From an uncultured Armatimonadota bacterium (GTDB lineage Bacteria; Armatimonadota; Fimbriimonadia; Fimbriimonadales; Fimbriimonadaceae): a stretch of DNA of 64,000 nucleotides. Position numbers and translations under genes: made by a program. The notes beneath the pieces are model-generated. The model was not told where the DNA came from and made no database searches. It worked only from the letters and a program-made list of their open reading frames with translations. Each line of letters starts with the position of its first letter. The first letter of the stretch is position 1. Positions 9,354 through 18,426 of this stretch are shown in pieces. The stretch covers positions 218,802 to 282,801 of the forward strand of contig CAIYLG010000014.1 in the NCBI GenBank assembly GCA_903927025.1. Reading direction: 5' to 3'.

Positions 9354-10212
9354 AGGGGATCTCACTTGGAATGACGCATTCTGGCTGCAGGAGGTTTCCG
9401 ATGATCTTGGCAACGCTGAAAACGTTGCCATTTGGCTCAATGAGGCCGATTAATTGGGATTCGGGAGGCTCGGCAAGAAAGATTGCCCTTCCTTCCCGAA
9501 TATTTGCAGTCTGGAGGGCATCCAATTCAATGAGCGGCATCGGTGGGAGCGCTTCGCGAAGAGGGATCAGGTCGCTGATCGAACTCGAATCGAGTGCTAT
9601 AGATTCTGTGAGATGAAATCGACCCACCTGGGTTCGAACAAGGCTCTTTAGGTAACCGCCACATCCCAACGCTGCGCCAAGGTCATGGGCGAGCGACCGA
9701 ATGTACGTTCCCCCTGAGCAACAAATCCTTGCCTTTGCCACCGTCCCGGTGACATCAAGGATTTCAAAGCTGTCGATGTGGACGGTTCTTGGCTCTCTGA
9801 CGGCTTCCTTGCCCTCTCTCGCGTACTTGTAAAGTGGCTTTCCAGACACCTTGACAGCGCTGTACATTGGCGGATACTGCTGAATCAACCCGTGAAAAGC
9901 AGGTAGGGAAGTTCGGATGGCTCCGGCAAGATCATCCGGAACGGGGGAGGATTCTGAGAGTTCACCTTCCGCATCGTAGGTGGTGGTGGATTGCCCAAAC
10001 TGAATTTCGGCTACGTAGACCTTAGGCTCGAGGGGTAGATACTGCAAAAAACGAGTCGCAGGACCTACCGCCACAACGAGTAGGCCAGTCGCAAGCGGGT
10101 CCAGGGTGCCAGCATGGCCCACCCTTTTGGTGCCAAATCGCCTCCGAATCGTGTTGACGACATCGTGCGATGTCATCGAAAGTGGCTTGTGGACTAGGAG
10201 GATTCCCAGCAA
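9340..10212 (-). CDS. truB: tRNA pseudouridine(55) synthase TruB
   Basis: TruB converts uridine 55 in the T-loop of elongator tRNAs to pseudouridine. The 290-residue product starts MLGILLVHKPLSMTSHDVVN and has the catalytic aspartate at residue 38 in GHAGTLDPLATGLL. YSAVKVSGKPLYKYAREG and GTYIRSLAHDLGAAL, both family blocks, are also present. The C-terminal 60 residues form the usual PUA-like extension. Translation probably begins at a TTG (10212), with AAGGA just upstream inside the nrnA 3' end. It overlaps nrnA by 19 bases, so the two are likely translationally coupled. The downstream DUF2752 gene overlaps its 3' end. In many bacteria truB follows rbfA and nrnA in the infB operon; only nrnA is here. 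Confidence 0.96.
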   Translation of the reverse strand: MLGILLVHKPLSMTSHDVVNTIRRRFGTKRVGHAGTLDPLATGLLVVAVGPATRFLQYLPLEPKVYVAEIQFGQSTTTYDAEGELSESSPVPDDLAGAIRTSLPAFHGLIQQYPPMYSAVKVSGKPLYKYAREGKEAVREPRTVHIDSFEILDVTGTVAKARICCSGGTYIRSLAHDLGAALGCGGYLKSLVRTQVGRFHLTESIALDSSSISDLIPLREALPPMPLIELDALQTANIREGRAIFLAEPPESQLIGLIEPNGNVFSVAKIIGNLLQPECVIPSEIPYGAA

Positions 10213-11171
10213 TCCTTCAGCCTCCGAATGAGGCGATCCTCAACCTCTTGCAGCGGAAGGTCAAATACACAGCCAGCAGCATTCTTGTGCCCGCCGCCGC
10301 CAAATTCTCGAGCGATTTCGGCGACATCAAAATTGCCGCGAGACCGGATCGAAACCCGCACCTTGCCTGGCTTTGGTTCGCGAAGCATCACTGCGATTTG
10401 AACCGAGGTGATGAAGAGAATTTCGTTGACGAATCCCTCTGTGTCTTCATCTTTGGCACCTGTTCTCGTGAAATCCTCGAAGCTGATGCTGGACCATGCG
10501 AGCCGGTCCTTGGAGGCGAGTTTCATGGTGTTGAGAACATGGCCCAGCAACTTAGCCCCGGAAAGCGGCTTGCTCTGGAATACTTCCTCGCTGATTTGGT
10601 TGAGGTCGCCACCCTGCTCCAGCAAATACGCAGAAGTGCTTAGCGCATCTGGAGTCGTGTTTCTAAACCTGAACGATCCGGTGTCGGTCACGATTCCGGT
10701 GAGAAGGCAGGTAGCCATGTCAGGGGTGATATGGGCACCAATCTGTTGCAGCAGCCGAGTGAGAATCACCGCAGTTGCAGGAGCATCAACATCAACGATC
10801 CGAAGATCCCCGGGTGCGTCATGGGGGATGTGGTGATCAATAACGATGATTCGCTTGCAGGTGGAGAAGAAAGGCTCGGTGCGGCCAAGTCTGTCCATGG
10901 CATCGAGATCAAGAATGACTCCAAGGTCATAGGACTCTCGGCTGGCAACTTGCTTGACTTCGCCTACTTTCGGCAAAAAAGCCAGATTTCGCGGAGCGGA
11001 GTGATGACACATCACTTCGTTAAACTTTCCGATCGAATCCATGTACAGGGAGAATGCCAGGGCAGACCCAAGCGCGTCACCGTCTGGATTCAGGTGCGTT
11101 CCGATAAGGATCGAGGTCGCCTTGCCCACTTCTTCCTTGAACGCTTCAGCCAATTCTATAGAGATGTTCAT
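10194..11171 (-). CDS. nrnA: DHH-family phosphoesterase, NrnA type (oligoribonuclease / pAp phosphatase)
   Basis: NrnA-type enzymes degrade very short RNA oligomers and often dephosphorylate pAp, using two metal ions. The product has the N-terminal DHH domain, with ILIGTHLNPDGDALGSALA (first metal site), VILDLDAMDRLG (second aspartate) and the eponymous IDHHIPHD. It also has the C-terminal DHHA1 domain with SIRSRGNFDVAEIAREFGGG and GHKNAAG. About 325 residues is the usual length. I prefer the ATG at 11171; a TTG at 11183 in frame adds four residues. It overlaps truB by 19 bases. The nrnA-truB pairing is common in bacteria, which supports the assignment. The FAD oxidase gene ends 41 bases upstream on the same strand. 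Confidence 0.92.
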   Translation of the reverse strand: MNISIELAEAFKEEVGKATSILIGTHLNPDGDALGSALAFSLYMDSIGKFNEVMCHHSAPRNLAFLPKVGEVKQVASRESYDLGVILDLDAMDRLGRTEPFFSTCKRIIVIDHHIPHDAPGDLRIVDVDAPATAVILTRLLQQIGAHITPDMATCLLTGIVTDTGSFRFRNTTPDALSTSAYLLEQGGDLNQISEEVFQSKPLSGAKLLGHVLNTMKLASKDRLAWSSISFEDFTRTGAKDEDTEGFVNEILFITSVQIAVMLREPKPGKVRVSIRSRGNFDVAEIAREFGGGGHKNAAGCVFDLPLQEVEDRLIRRLKDCWESS

Positions 11172-11224
11172 CGGCTGTTCCAATCCTTTGAGAACCGTTT
11201 CAAACTTCGGTCATTGTACTCGAC

Positions 11225-12661
11225 TCAGAAAAGTCCAAGCCTTTTGGCAAGGTTTGAGGTCAGCAGAGTATCGGGATCAAGTTCAGTCTTAAGTGCTCGG
11301 AACTTTGCAAGGGTCTCTTCGCCAAGGTAGCCCTCGACATCTGACTTCCTGAGAGTTGAGTCCTTCGCGAAGTAGAACCTTCCGCCTGCCTCCAGCACCA
11401 CATCGTTCATCTTGTGGCAAAGCTCTTGAATCCGCTTCCAATTCTTCTTCGTCACCTTGAAGTCCATTGCCAGCGAATAGCCGTCGACGGCATGACTGAA
11501 TATGAACTTATCGGGCTTGTGCAGTTTGAGCACGCCTAGGAAAGACTCAAGTTTGGCCTCCTGCTGAAGCTGAAGCTGCTTGGTGAAGACCTCCTTTGCC
11601 TTGGCTCTGGGAACAAATGTTTGATACTGGATAAAGCCACCCGGCAGATACGCATTGCGCCAGTTGGGCACGTAATCGAGGAGGAAAGAGAACCCAACGA
11701 GGCTCTGCTCGATTTCTTTGCCGTTTCCTAGGAGCATCGAGGCGTGGTGCTTGGCCCAGTTCACAAATCGCATCCCTGGGCGATTGTTCAGGAGTTTGAG
11801 GAACCTCCAGACGACTGACTTTGGGAACGCGCCAAGAATGGTGTCCGGCAGATCCTGAGATTCCGGTTTCAGACTCGGTGGGAATGCGTAAGGCTCGTCT
11901 TGATACCAGGCAACGTGTATCTGACCTCGGCCGAGCTCTTTGCCCTTGCCAAAGCAATCGATCCAACTGACGAGGTAGTCGGAATTGTGCTCAAACTTTT
12001 CGAACACCTCAAACTGCTCATCCCAACTTTCACATGAAACGGCTAAGACCTTCAGGTTGCCGCTATGGACTTCCTTCATCTTGAGCTTTACCCGCGTGAT
12101 AATTCCCAAGAGGCCCGCGCTGCTAATAACTTGATAGAACAGGTCATCTGCTGGAGTCAGCACTCTCAGTTCGCCAGTTGGGAACAGCACTTCGAGTTCG
12201 AGCGCCTGATCACCAAGCGTGCCGACTTTGAATGAGTTCTTGCCATGGATGTTCATTCCGAGGGCACCCGCCATCGTTGGAAACATGGTTCCGCTGACGA
12301 CAGGGGGCCAGTAGCCGTCTTCGATTGTGGTTCGCCAAAGCCCTTCGACGGTCACTCCAGCCTCGCAGTCAATAATGCCCGTGTGTGGGTTCCAGGAGAG
12401 CACCCGGTTCATGCGTGTGATGTCCACGATGATGCATTCCGAGCCGATGTTTGCATCGCCATAGCTTCGCCCCGCGCCTCGCAGGACGATCTGCCGTCCT
12501 GTTTCTTTAGCGAGCTGGAGGAGGTACCGCAGGTCCTCTACCGACGTGGGGCGGAAAAGATAGCCATCTGACGATGACCGCATTCCATATCCAGCAACCT
12601 TAGCCACGCGCTCTGGCGGCAATTTCGGAGCTGGATGCGATAGCGGAATCATTGTACTCAT
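11225..12661 (-). CDS. FAD-binding oxidoreductase, DprE1-like / aldonolactone oxidase family
   Basis: This is a 478-residue flavoenzyme of the VAO/PCMH superfamily. The FAD-binding domain carries IVLRGAGRSYGDANIG, followed by VVSGTMFPTMAGALGMNIHG and KNSFKVGTLGD, blocks that match decaprenylphosphoryl-ribose 2-oxidase (DprE1) more than sugar-acid lactone oxidases. The C-terminal substrate cap includes LPGGFIQYQTFVPRAKAKE and AMDFKVTKKNWKRIQELCHK. In actinobacteria DprE1 acts with DprE2 in arabinan synthesis, but no DprE2-type reductase is next to this gene. I therefore give the family and not the substrate. The N-terminus starts MSTMIPLSHPAPKLPPERVA with no signal peptide. It is divergent from glmS, with 146 bases between the starts. 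Confidence 0.85.
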   Translation of the reverse strand: MSTMIPLSHPAPKLPPERVAKVAGYGMRSSSDGYLFRPTSVEDLRYLLQLAKETGRQIVLRGAGRSYGDANIGSECIIVDITRMNRVLSWNPHTGIIDCEAGVTVEGLWRTTIEDGYWPPVVSGTMFPTMAGALGMNIHGKNSFKVGTLGDQALELEVLFPTGELRVLTPADDLFYQVISSAGLLGIITRVKLKMKEVHSGNLKVLAVSCESWDEQFEVFEKFEHNSDYLVSWIDCFGKGKELGRGQIHVAWYQDEPYAFPPSLKPESQDLPDTILGAFPKSVVWRFLKLLNNRPGMRFVNWAKHHASMLLGNGKEIEQSLVGFSFLLDYVPNWRNAYLPGGFIQYQTFVPRAKAKEVFTKQLQLQQEAKLESFLGVLKLHKPDKFIFSHAVDGYSLAMDFKVTKKNWKRIQELCHKMNDVVLEAGGRFYFAKDSTLRKSDVEGYLGEETLAKFRALKTELDPDTLLTSNLAKRLGLF

Positions 12662-12734
12662 TTGTGGATTTACCTTCCCTGGCTTACAAAGTATACAGAG
12701 CGATTGGGGTGCGCAGTTTCTGGCAGCGGAACAA

Positions 12735-12744
12735 GTGACGTCAC
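12735..12744. promoter_or_regulatory. Perfect palindrome GTGACGTCAC between the FAD oxidase and glmS
   Basis: A 10-base perfect palindrome is centred in the 146-base divergent intergenic region (12662-12807), 64 bases before glmS. Its symmetry and position suit a dimeric repressor or activator site. The remainder of the region shows no second copy and no glmS ribozyme core. Function is inference. Confidence 0.35.
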
Positions 12745-12807
12745 GATTATTTGGTTACTCCAATCTGGGACCCGGACCCGCCGTTGGGCGCTGGTAGTAT
12801 TCCGAGT

Positions 12808-14637
12808 ATGTGTGGTATCGCCGGATATATTGGTCCACGGAATGCGGTCGAAGTGGTTTTTGACCAGCTTAAACGCTTGGAATATCGTGGATATGACAGT
12901 GCTGGCGTCGCGTTTCCAGTGAATGGACACATAGAAGTGCTCAAGCGCGCAGGGAAGCTGACCGAACTTCAGAAGCTGATTGGTGAGGAGCCAAGGGACT
13001 CCAGAATTGCCATCGCGCATTCCCGATGGGCGACCCATGGTGGACCCACCAATGAGAATGCCCATCCGCACTACGATGCCTATGAGCGCATCGCCATCAT
13101 CCACAACGGCATTATCGAAAATTATCTCGAGCTTCGAGAAGAACTCCTTGCGAAGGGTCACAAATTTCGATCTCAGACGGATACAGAAGTAGCTGCCCAC
13201 GTGATCGGTGAGGAGTATGCGGGCGGAATTTCGCTGGAAGAAGCGGTACGCAAAGGCGTCAAAAGACTGCGAGGCGCCTACGCTCTCGTCGTGCTGTCTC
13301 AAAGTGAGGAAGGGAAGATCGTCGCCGCTCGAAATGCCAGCCCGCTTGTTCTTGGGGTCGGCTCCGGAGAGAACCTCTTGGCTAGCGACATTCCGGCGCT
13401 GTTGCCGTACACGCGAGAAGTGGTAATTCTAGAAGAGGATTCAATCGCAACACTCACGACTGCGGGCATACAAGTGATGGATCTGGACGGCAGACCCAAG
13501 CCGCTTGAACCGATTCATATTGAGTGGGACATTGCCGCGGCTGAACGCGGAGGATACGAGCACTTCATGCTCAAGGAGATCCACGAACAGCCAGAAGTTT
13601 TGCGCCAATGTATTGCAGGAAGAGTTGACGATAAACTCGAAATTCGGCTGGATCAGGTTTTTTCTGAGCATGTTTGGACAGAAATCGATCGCGTGAATAT
13701 CATTGCGTGCGGTACCGCCTACAACGCTGGATTGATGGGTAAGCATCTTTTCGAGAAGCTCCTCAGGCTTCCCACAGATGTCTACTACTCGAGCGAATTT
13801 CGTTATGGCGATCCGGTCTTATCACCTCGCTCACTTGCCATTTTTGTGAGTCAGTCCGGTGAAACCGCAGATACCTTAGCCGCTCTCAGGCTGTGTAAGT
13901 CCCGCCGAATTCGAACTCTGGGAATCGTGAACGTCATCGGATCTAGCATTGCCCGTGAATGTGATCGAACGATCTTTACTCAGGCCGGTCCGGAGATTTC
14001 GGTCGCCAGCACCAAGGCATATACGGCTCAGGTTACTGTTCTTACTCTGCTGGCGATGTACATCGCCCAGGTTCAAGAGATGCCCGGTGTCCGAGTTGAA
14101 GAGGCTGTACAAGAGCTTGTAGGGCTGGCCGAGCGTGCGGAAGTGTGCCTCAAACTCGAGGATCAGATGATTGGCCTGGCTGAGAAGTACAAGGATATGC
14201 CGCTGTGCTTCTTTTTAGGCCGTGGGGCAGACGCGAACGTCGCTTTGGAAGGCGCGCTTAAATTGAAAGAAATTGCATACATCCCGACAGAGGAGTCACC
14301 CGCGGGTGAAATGAAGCACGGCCCATTGGCGCTGGTGCAGCCGGGTGTGATCGCGATGTTTGGATCTACGGATCGCGAGGTTCGGGATAAGGTCGTCAGC
14401 AGCATGAAGGAGATACAGGCGCGTGGCGGCACGGTCATCGCGATCGTGACGGACGACGACACGGTTACAGAGAAGGCGGCGGATGAAATCGTCCGAATTC
14501 CAGGTTCGAAACTAGAGTTCCTGTCTGCGCTGCTGACGATCATCCCAATGCAGCTGTTTGCCTATCACGTGGCTCGTCTCCGGGGATGTGAGATTGACCA
14601 ACCGCGGAATCTTGCAAAATCCGTCACGGTGGAATAA
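12808..14637 (+). CDS. glmS: Glutamine-fructose-6-phosphate aminotransferase (isomerizing)
   Basis: GlmS makes glucosamine-6-phosphate from fructose-6-phosphate and glutamine, the entry step to UDP-GlcNAc for peptidoglycan and lipopolysaccharide. The N-terminal glutaminase domain starts MCGIAGYIGPRNAVEVVFDQ, with catalytic Cys as residue 2, and has HSRWATHGGPTNENAHPH. The two SIS isomerase domains contain SQSGETADTLAALR and ESPAGEMKHGPLALV. The protein ends in PRNLAKSVTVE, the usual C-terminal tail. At 609 residues it matches the family length. The ATG at 12808 is fixed by the need for Cys2; a longer frame from 12751 is not real. The stop lies 3 bases from that of the convergent miaB. Confidence 0.97.
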   Translation: MCGIAGYIGPRNAVEVVFDQLKRLEYRGYDSAGVAFPVNGHIEVLKRAGKLTELQKLIGEEPRDSRIAIAHSRWATHGGPTNENAHPHYDAYERIAIIHNGIIENYLELREELLAKGHKFRSQTDTEVAAHVIGEEYAGGISLEEAVRKGVKRLRGAYALVVLSQSEEGKIVAARNASPLVLGVGSGENLLASDIPALLPYTREVVILEEDSIATLTTAGIQVMDLDGRPKPLEPIHIEWDIAAAERGGYEHFMLKEIHEQPEVLRQCIAGRVDDKLEIRLDQVFSEHVWTEIDRVNIIACGTAYNAGLMGKHLFEKLLRLPTDVYYSSEFRYGDPVLSPRSLAIFVSQSGETADTLAALRLCKSRRIRTLGIVNVIGSSIARECDRTIFTQAGPEISVASTKAYTAQVTVLTLLAMYIAQVQEMPGVRVEEAVQELVGLAERAEVCLKLEDQMIGLAEKYKDMPLCFFLGRGADANVALEGALKLKEIAYIPTEESPAGEMKHGPLALVQPGVIAMFGSTDREVRDKVVSSMKEIQARGGTVIAIVTDDDTVTEKAADEIVRIPGSKLEFLSALLTIIPMQLFAYHVARLRGCEIDQPRNLAKSVTVE

Positions 14638-14640
14638 CCG

Positions 14641-16026
14641 CTAGATCAGCTCAGCCGACAATCCCCACACCCGGCTGTCTGTAACTCTCACCTGAGCGAG
14701 TCTTCCGATTCGCTCAGGTGAGGCTTTGAAGTGCACCATCTTCCACTCTCGTGAGTAGCCCTGCATGACGCTTGGATCCTTGGCAGAAGGTCCTTCGACC
14801 AGTACTTCCAGGGTAGCGCCAATCATCTTTGCGTTGATTTCGCAGGTGATCCGGTTCTGCAAATCGATCAGTTGGGCCAATCGGTTCTTCTTGATGATCT
14901 CGGGAACCTGATCCTTTCTGTCACCGGCCGGGGTTCCTGGTCGAATGGAGTAGGCAAACATGTAGGCGCCGTCGAATCGGACCCGCTCCATGAGCCTCAT
15001 CGTGTTAAGAAACTGTTCATCCGTCTCGCCTGGGAATCCAACGATGACATCGGTGGTGAGGCCCACTCCAGGAATTTCTCGGCGAAGCTCGTCGATAATT
15101 TCGAGATACGAATCCACTGAATAGAGTCTGTGCATCTCCTTCAGCATCTCGTCGTCTCCGGATTGGATTGGGAGATGGCAATGCTCCATCACCTTAGGAC
15201 AGTCACGAATGGTTTCGATCAGGTCAGCTTTAAAGTCCCGAGGATAGGGGGAAGTGTAGCGAATCCGCTTCAAGTCTGGAATTTCGCTGAGTTGCCACAG
15301 AAGGGTGCTGAACGGCACTTTTCCTTCCAATAAATTTTTCCCGTAAGAGTTTACGGTCTGACCCAAAAGCGTAACTTCCCGAGTTCCTGCTTCAGCCAGG
15401 ACTCTCACTTCCTCAAGAATGTCTGCCGTGGGTCGTGATCGTTCCCGACCTCGTGTCGTGGGCACGATACAGAAGGTGCAGAATTTATCGCATCCGTATT
15501 GAATGGGAACAAAGGACTTCACCTTTGCCGGGCGCCCGAGGTGGCGCTGAGGAACATCCTCCACCACATTGCCTTTTCTTTCTGGAAGCGACACTCGCTT
15601 TTGGAACTTGCGCTTTTGAGCGGCTTCCTGCACCAATCCAGGCAACAGACCAAGATCACCGGTCCCGAGAACAAAATCGACGTGCGGAGCTCGGCGACGG
15701 ATTTCATCCGCTCGGGCTTGAGCCATGCAGCCACAGACGCCCAAAATCAGGTCCTTCGAAGTTCGGAGTGGCACCAGCTCGCCAAGCAGAGAAAACGCCT
15801 TGTCTTCAGGCTTCTTTCTGACGCTGCAGGTGTTCAAGAGAATCACCTGAGCTTCCAGAATGTTAGCCGCCGGTTTGAATCCGATCCCTTCGAGGTAGAG
15901 CCCCATCTGTTCGGTGTCCTCTTCGTTCATCTGGCAACCCCAGGTTTGAATGAAGTAGGTGCCAAGGCGCATCTTGGGGCGCTCGCCTAAGGACACGTTT
16001 CGCAGCAAAGCAGTCTGTGCACTCAT
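14641..16026 (-). CDS. miaB: tRNA-2-methylthio-N6-dimethylallyladenosine synthase MiaB
   Basis: MiaB is a radical-SAM methylthiotransferase that adds a 2-methylthio group to isopentenyl-A37 of tRNAs reading U-initial codons. The UPF0004 domain has the auxiliary cluster cysteines in TWGCQMNEEDTE, LNTCSVRKKPEDKAF and GVCGCMAQA. The radical-SAM cluster is in YGCDKFCTFCIVPTTRGRER. A C-terminal TRAM domain (about residues 385-460) binds tRNA. The 461-residue length is typical. The ATG at 16026 has no clear ribosome-binding site; an internal ATG (15972, before RLGTYFIQTWGC) is an alternative start. It converges on glmS with 3 bases between stops. It shares a tRNA-modification theme with truB and mnmA nearby, but not an operon. 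Confidence 0.95.
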   Translation of the reverse strand: MSAQTALLRNVSLGERPKMRLGTYFIQTWGCQMNEEDTEQMGLYLEGIGFKPAANILEAQVILLNTCSVRKKPEDKAFSLLGELVPLRTSKDLILGVCGCMAQARADEIRRRAPHVDFVLGTGDLGLLPGLVQEAAQKRKFQKRVSLPERKGNVVEDVPQRHLGRPAKVKSFVPIQYGCDKFCTFCIVPTTRGRERSRPTADILEEVRVLAEAGTREVTLLGQTVNSYGKNLLEGKVPFSTLLWQLSEIPDLKRIRYTSPYPRDFKADLIETIRDCPKVMEHCHLPIQSGDDEMLKEMHRLYSVDSYLEIIDELRREIPGVGLTTDVIVGFPGETDEQFLNTMRLMERVRFDGAYMFAYSIRPGTPAGDRKDQVPEIIKKNRLAQLIDLQNRITCEINAKMIGATLEVLVEGPSAKDPSVMQGYSREWKMVHFKASPERIGRLAQVRVTDSRVWGLSAELI

Positions 16027-16153
16027 GGATGTGGGAAGGTTTCAGCTCTTTGGATCAATTATTGAACCAGGGAAGTGAGCGTGAATTGACGCCAGAACAT
16101 GAGAATACCGGAACGCTGGGAATTCGCGAGATGTTGCTGATGCTTGTGCTCTT

Positions 16154-17320
16154 ATGTCTACTCCAATAATTCTCGAAACCGCTGGGACGTATACTCGGGG
16201 AGTGAAGGCGATCCTTCTTAATAGAATTCTTGTCATCCTTTCCTTTGTCGGCCTGTTTGTCGCAGGTGCCCTCAGCATAGAAAAGGCGCTCAATATCTCT
16301 CTCCCGTGTGGCAACCAAACCGGGTGCGACATGGTCGCTTCCCATCCAAGTTCCTACATTTTTGGAATTCCTGTAGCCTACATCGGCTTGGCTGGATACC
16401 TTCTGTTGGCCGGCTTGGCGATCTCCCGAACGATCAAGACACCGTACGACACGCGGCTGGTTACGATCGGCTTAGCCGCATCGGTGATTGGTGCCATCTT
16501 CAGCATCTATCTTCAGTTCATTTCGCTCACAAAGATCCATGCGATTTGCCCTTACTGCATGACATCGGCAATTACGATGATCCTCACCGTCATCGTGTAC
16601 ATCATGCTCTACAAGGCGCACTTGGCGGATCCGACTCCAGAGACGGAAATGAGCAAACTCGACCTCTATCTGGTCGCTGGCGTTCCGTTTCTGATTGTTG
16701 TGACGCTGGGAATGCTTGGAAATGCAGACAAGAGCGGCACAAAGCTGGACATTGGCAACATTGAGCTCAACGAGAAAGAGCTGATACCAGAGAACGCCAA
16801 CGTTTATGGCCCGGCTGACGCGAAGATGACAATCGTTGAATTTGCGGATATGTGCTGTCCTTCCTGCCAGAAGAACGAACCGAAGCTGAAGGAGTTCGCA
16901 ACGACAAACCCAAAGACGGTTAAGATCGTGTTCCGCGAGTTTCCTCTATCCATTCACAAGTACGGAAAGACAGCGGCGGCGATGGGCGAATATGCGGCTG
17001 AGAAGCATAAGTTCTGGGACTTCACATTTAGTGTAATGGACCTTCAGCGGCAGCCAGAGTCTATCGACGAGCTGTTGGGCATCGCTCGATCGGTTGGTCT
17101 AGATCCTGACGACATTCGAAAGAGATTGTCGGATCCAAAGGATGCCGTTTATGACCGAGTTGCGCGAGATATGAACCTTGCCCACACTTTGAAGATCAAT
17201 TCAACCCCCACGTTCATCATCCTGGCTCCGGGGCAGAGACCAGACAGCGCTGGACCTACTGAGGTGTTTGACAAGCTGAACGGTCCTGCTTACAAGTCAA
17301 TTCTGCTGGGGCATGGCTAA
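16154..17320 (+). CDS. Vitamin K epoxide reductase / DsbA-like thioredoxin fusion
   Basis: This 388-residue membrane protein would form disulfides in periplasmic proteins, passing electrons to quinone. The VKOR domain (about residues 20-155) has five hydrophobic segments, loop cysteines C52 and C58 (LPCGNQTGC) and the active site CPYC at 132-135. After a linker segment (about 172-190, hydrophobic) comes a thioredoxin-fold DsbA-like domain with CPSC at 235-238, preceded by an extra Cys at 234. TPTFII near the C-terminus carries the expected cis-proline. One chain therefore contains both oxidant and recycler. Its last 8 bases overlap the start of mnmA, indicating translational coupling. The catalytic residues are all seen; the physiological substrates are not known. 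Confidence 0.92.
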   Translation: MSTPIILETAGTYTRGVKAILLNRILVILSFVGLFVAGALSIEKALNISLPCGNQTGCDMVASHPSSYIFGIPVAYIGLAGYLLLAGLAISRTIKTPYDTRLVTIGLAASVIGAIFSIYLQFISLTKIHAICPYCMTSAITMILTVIVYIMLYKAHLADPTPETEMSKLDLYLVAGVPFLIVVTLGMLGNADKSGTKLDIGNIELNEKELIPENANVYGPADAKMTIVEFADMCCPSCQKNEPKLKEFATTNPKTVKIVFREFPLSIHKYGKTAAAMGEYAAEKHKFWDFTFSVMDLQRQPESIDELLGIARSVGLDPDDIRKRLSDPKDAVYDRVARDMNLAHTLKINSTPTFIILAPGQRPDSAGPTEVFDKLNGPAYKSILLGHG

Positions 17321-18413
17321 AAAGGGACCCATTCTCGTCGCCATGTCCGGCGGCGTAGACAGCAGCGTCGCAGCCGCGCTTCTCGTGAAGCGCGGCTATG
17401 ACGTAATTGGGCTCACCATGCAGATTTGGCAGGAGAGTCAGACCGACCCGCGGCACGCTGGATGCTGTTCACTTGGTGCTGTAGAGGACGCGAGACGAGT
17501 TGCTCGGGTTCTTGGAATTCCGCATTACGTGATGAATTTCAAGGAGGAGTTTCGCGCTTCGGTCATTGAGAACTTCATTCAGGAATATGCTGCCGGAAGA
17601 ACGCCCAATCCCTGCGTTCAGTGCAACAAGCATGTCAAGTTCGAAATCCTTCTTCAGAAGATGCACGAACTCGGCTGTACAAAGTTGGTAACAGGCCATT
17701 ACGCCCGGGTGCGGCTTGATAAGGCGACCGGCACGTACCGACTCATGAGGGCGCGCGGAGACGAGAAGGATCAAAGCTACGTGCTGTACAGCCTTGATCA
17801 AGAGCAACTATCCCACGCATGGTTTCCTTTGGGCGAAGTGCCGAACAAGGCTGCAGTGAGGCAGATGGCAACCGACCTTGGGTTGTCGGTTGCGGATAAA
17901 CCGGACTCACAGGAGATCTGTTTCGTAAGTGAGGCAGGCGGCTATAGCGAGTTCCTTCGAAACCAGCGCCCTGAGATTTTTCAGGCCGGAAAGTTAGTTG
18001 ACAAGTCTGGTGCCGAAGTTGGCTCACACGACGGGATCGCGGATTTCACGATCGGCCAGCGCCGAGGGATTGGCCTTACTGCCAAGCATGGTAAGCCGCT
18101 GTACGTCATTGAGCTCAAGCCGTCAGAGAATCGTGTTGTCGTTGGACTGGCAGACGAGCTATTGAGGCAAGAAGTACCGCTTGATGATGTGTATTGGGGA
18201 GGACTCGGGAAGGTTGAAGAAGCCGTCCGAGTAATGGCAAAAATCCGATACAACATGGATCCGCAAAAGGCGACTCTCTTTGGAGGTTCCAAACCTCGCC
18301 TCGTATTTGATAAGCCGGTCAAAGCCGTTACGCCTGGCCAGATTGCGGTGGCGTATAAGGGCAAACTCGTTGTTGCGGGCGGCACGATTTCGAGCGAGAC
18401 CGTTGCGGCTTAG
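17313..18413 (+). CDS. mnmA: tRNA-specific 2-thiouridylase MnmA
   Basis: MnmA thiolates uridine 34 of Lys, Glu and Gln tRNAs, activating the base with ATP and taking sulfur from a persulfide relay. The N-terminal PP-loop is [18 protein letters not shown]. Catalytic cysteines fit [12 protein letters not shown] (about residue 97) and [12 protein letters not shown] (about 197). [19 protein letters not shown] is the family's early Cys block. The C-terminal beta-barrel contains GQRRGIGL. The 366-residue length is standard. The ATG at 17313 lies inside the last codons of the VKOR-DsbA gene, an 8-base overlap. The gene ends 13 bases before the convergent exported orphan. Identity is secure. Confidence 0.96.
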   Translation: MAKKGPILVAMSGGVDSSVAAALLVKRGYDVIGLTMQIWQESQTDPRHAGCCSLGAVEDARRVARVLGIPHYVMNFKEEFRASVIENFIQEYAAGRTPNPCVQCNKHVKFEILLQKMHELGCTKLVTGHYARVRLDKATGTYRLMRARGDEKDQSYVLYSLDQEQLSHAWFPLGEVPNKAAVRQMATDLGLSVADKPDSQEICFVSEAGGYSEFLRNQRPEIFQAGKLVDKSGAEVGSHDGIADFTIGQRRGIGLTAKHGKPLYVIELKPSENRVVVGLADELLRQEVPLDDVYWGGLGKVEEAVRVMAKIRYNMDPQKATLFGGSKPRLVFDKPVKAVTPGQIAVAYKGKLVVAGGTISSETVAA

Positions 18414-18426
18414 TGGAACTCGGAGT

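Noticed and set aside
12662..12807. glmS ribozyme upstream of glmS
   Set aside because: I looked for the conserved core and pseudoknot elements and could not find them; only a short palindrome is present.
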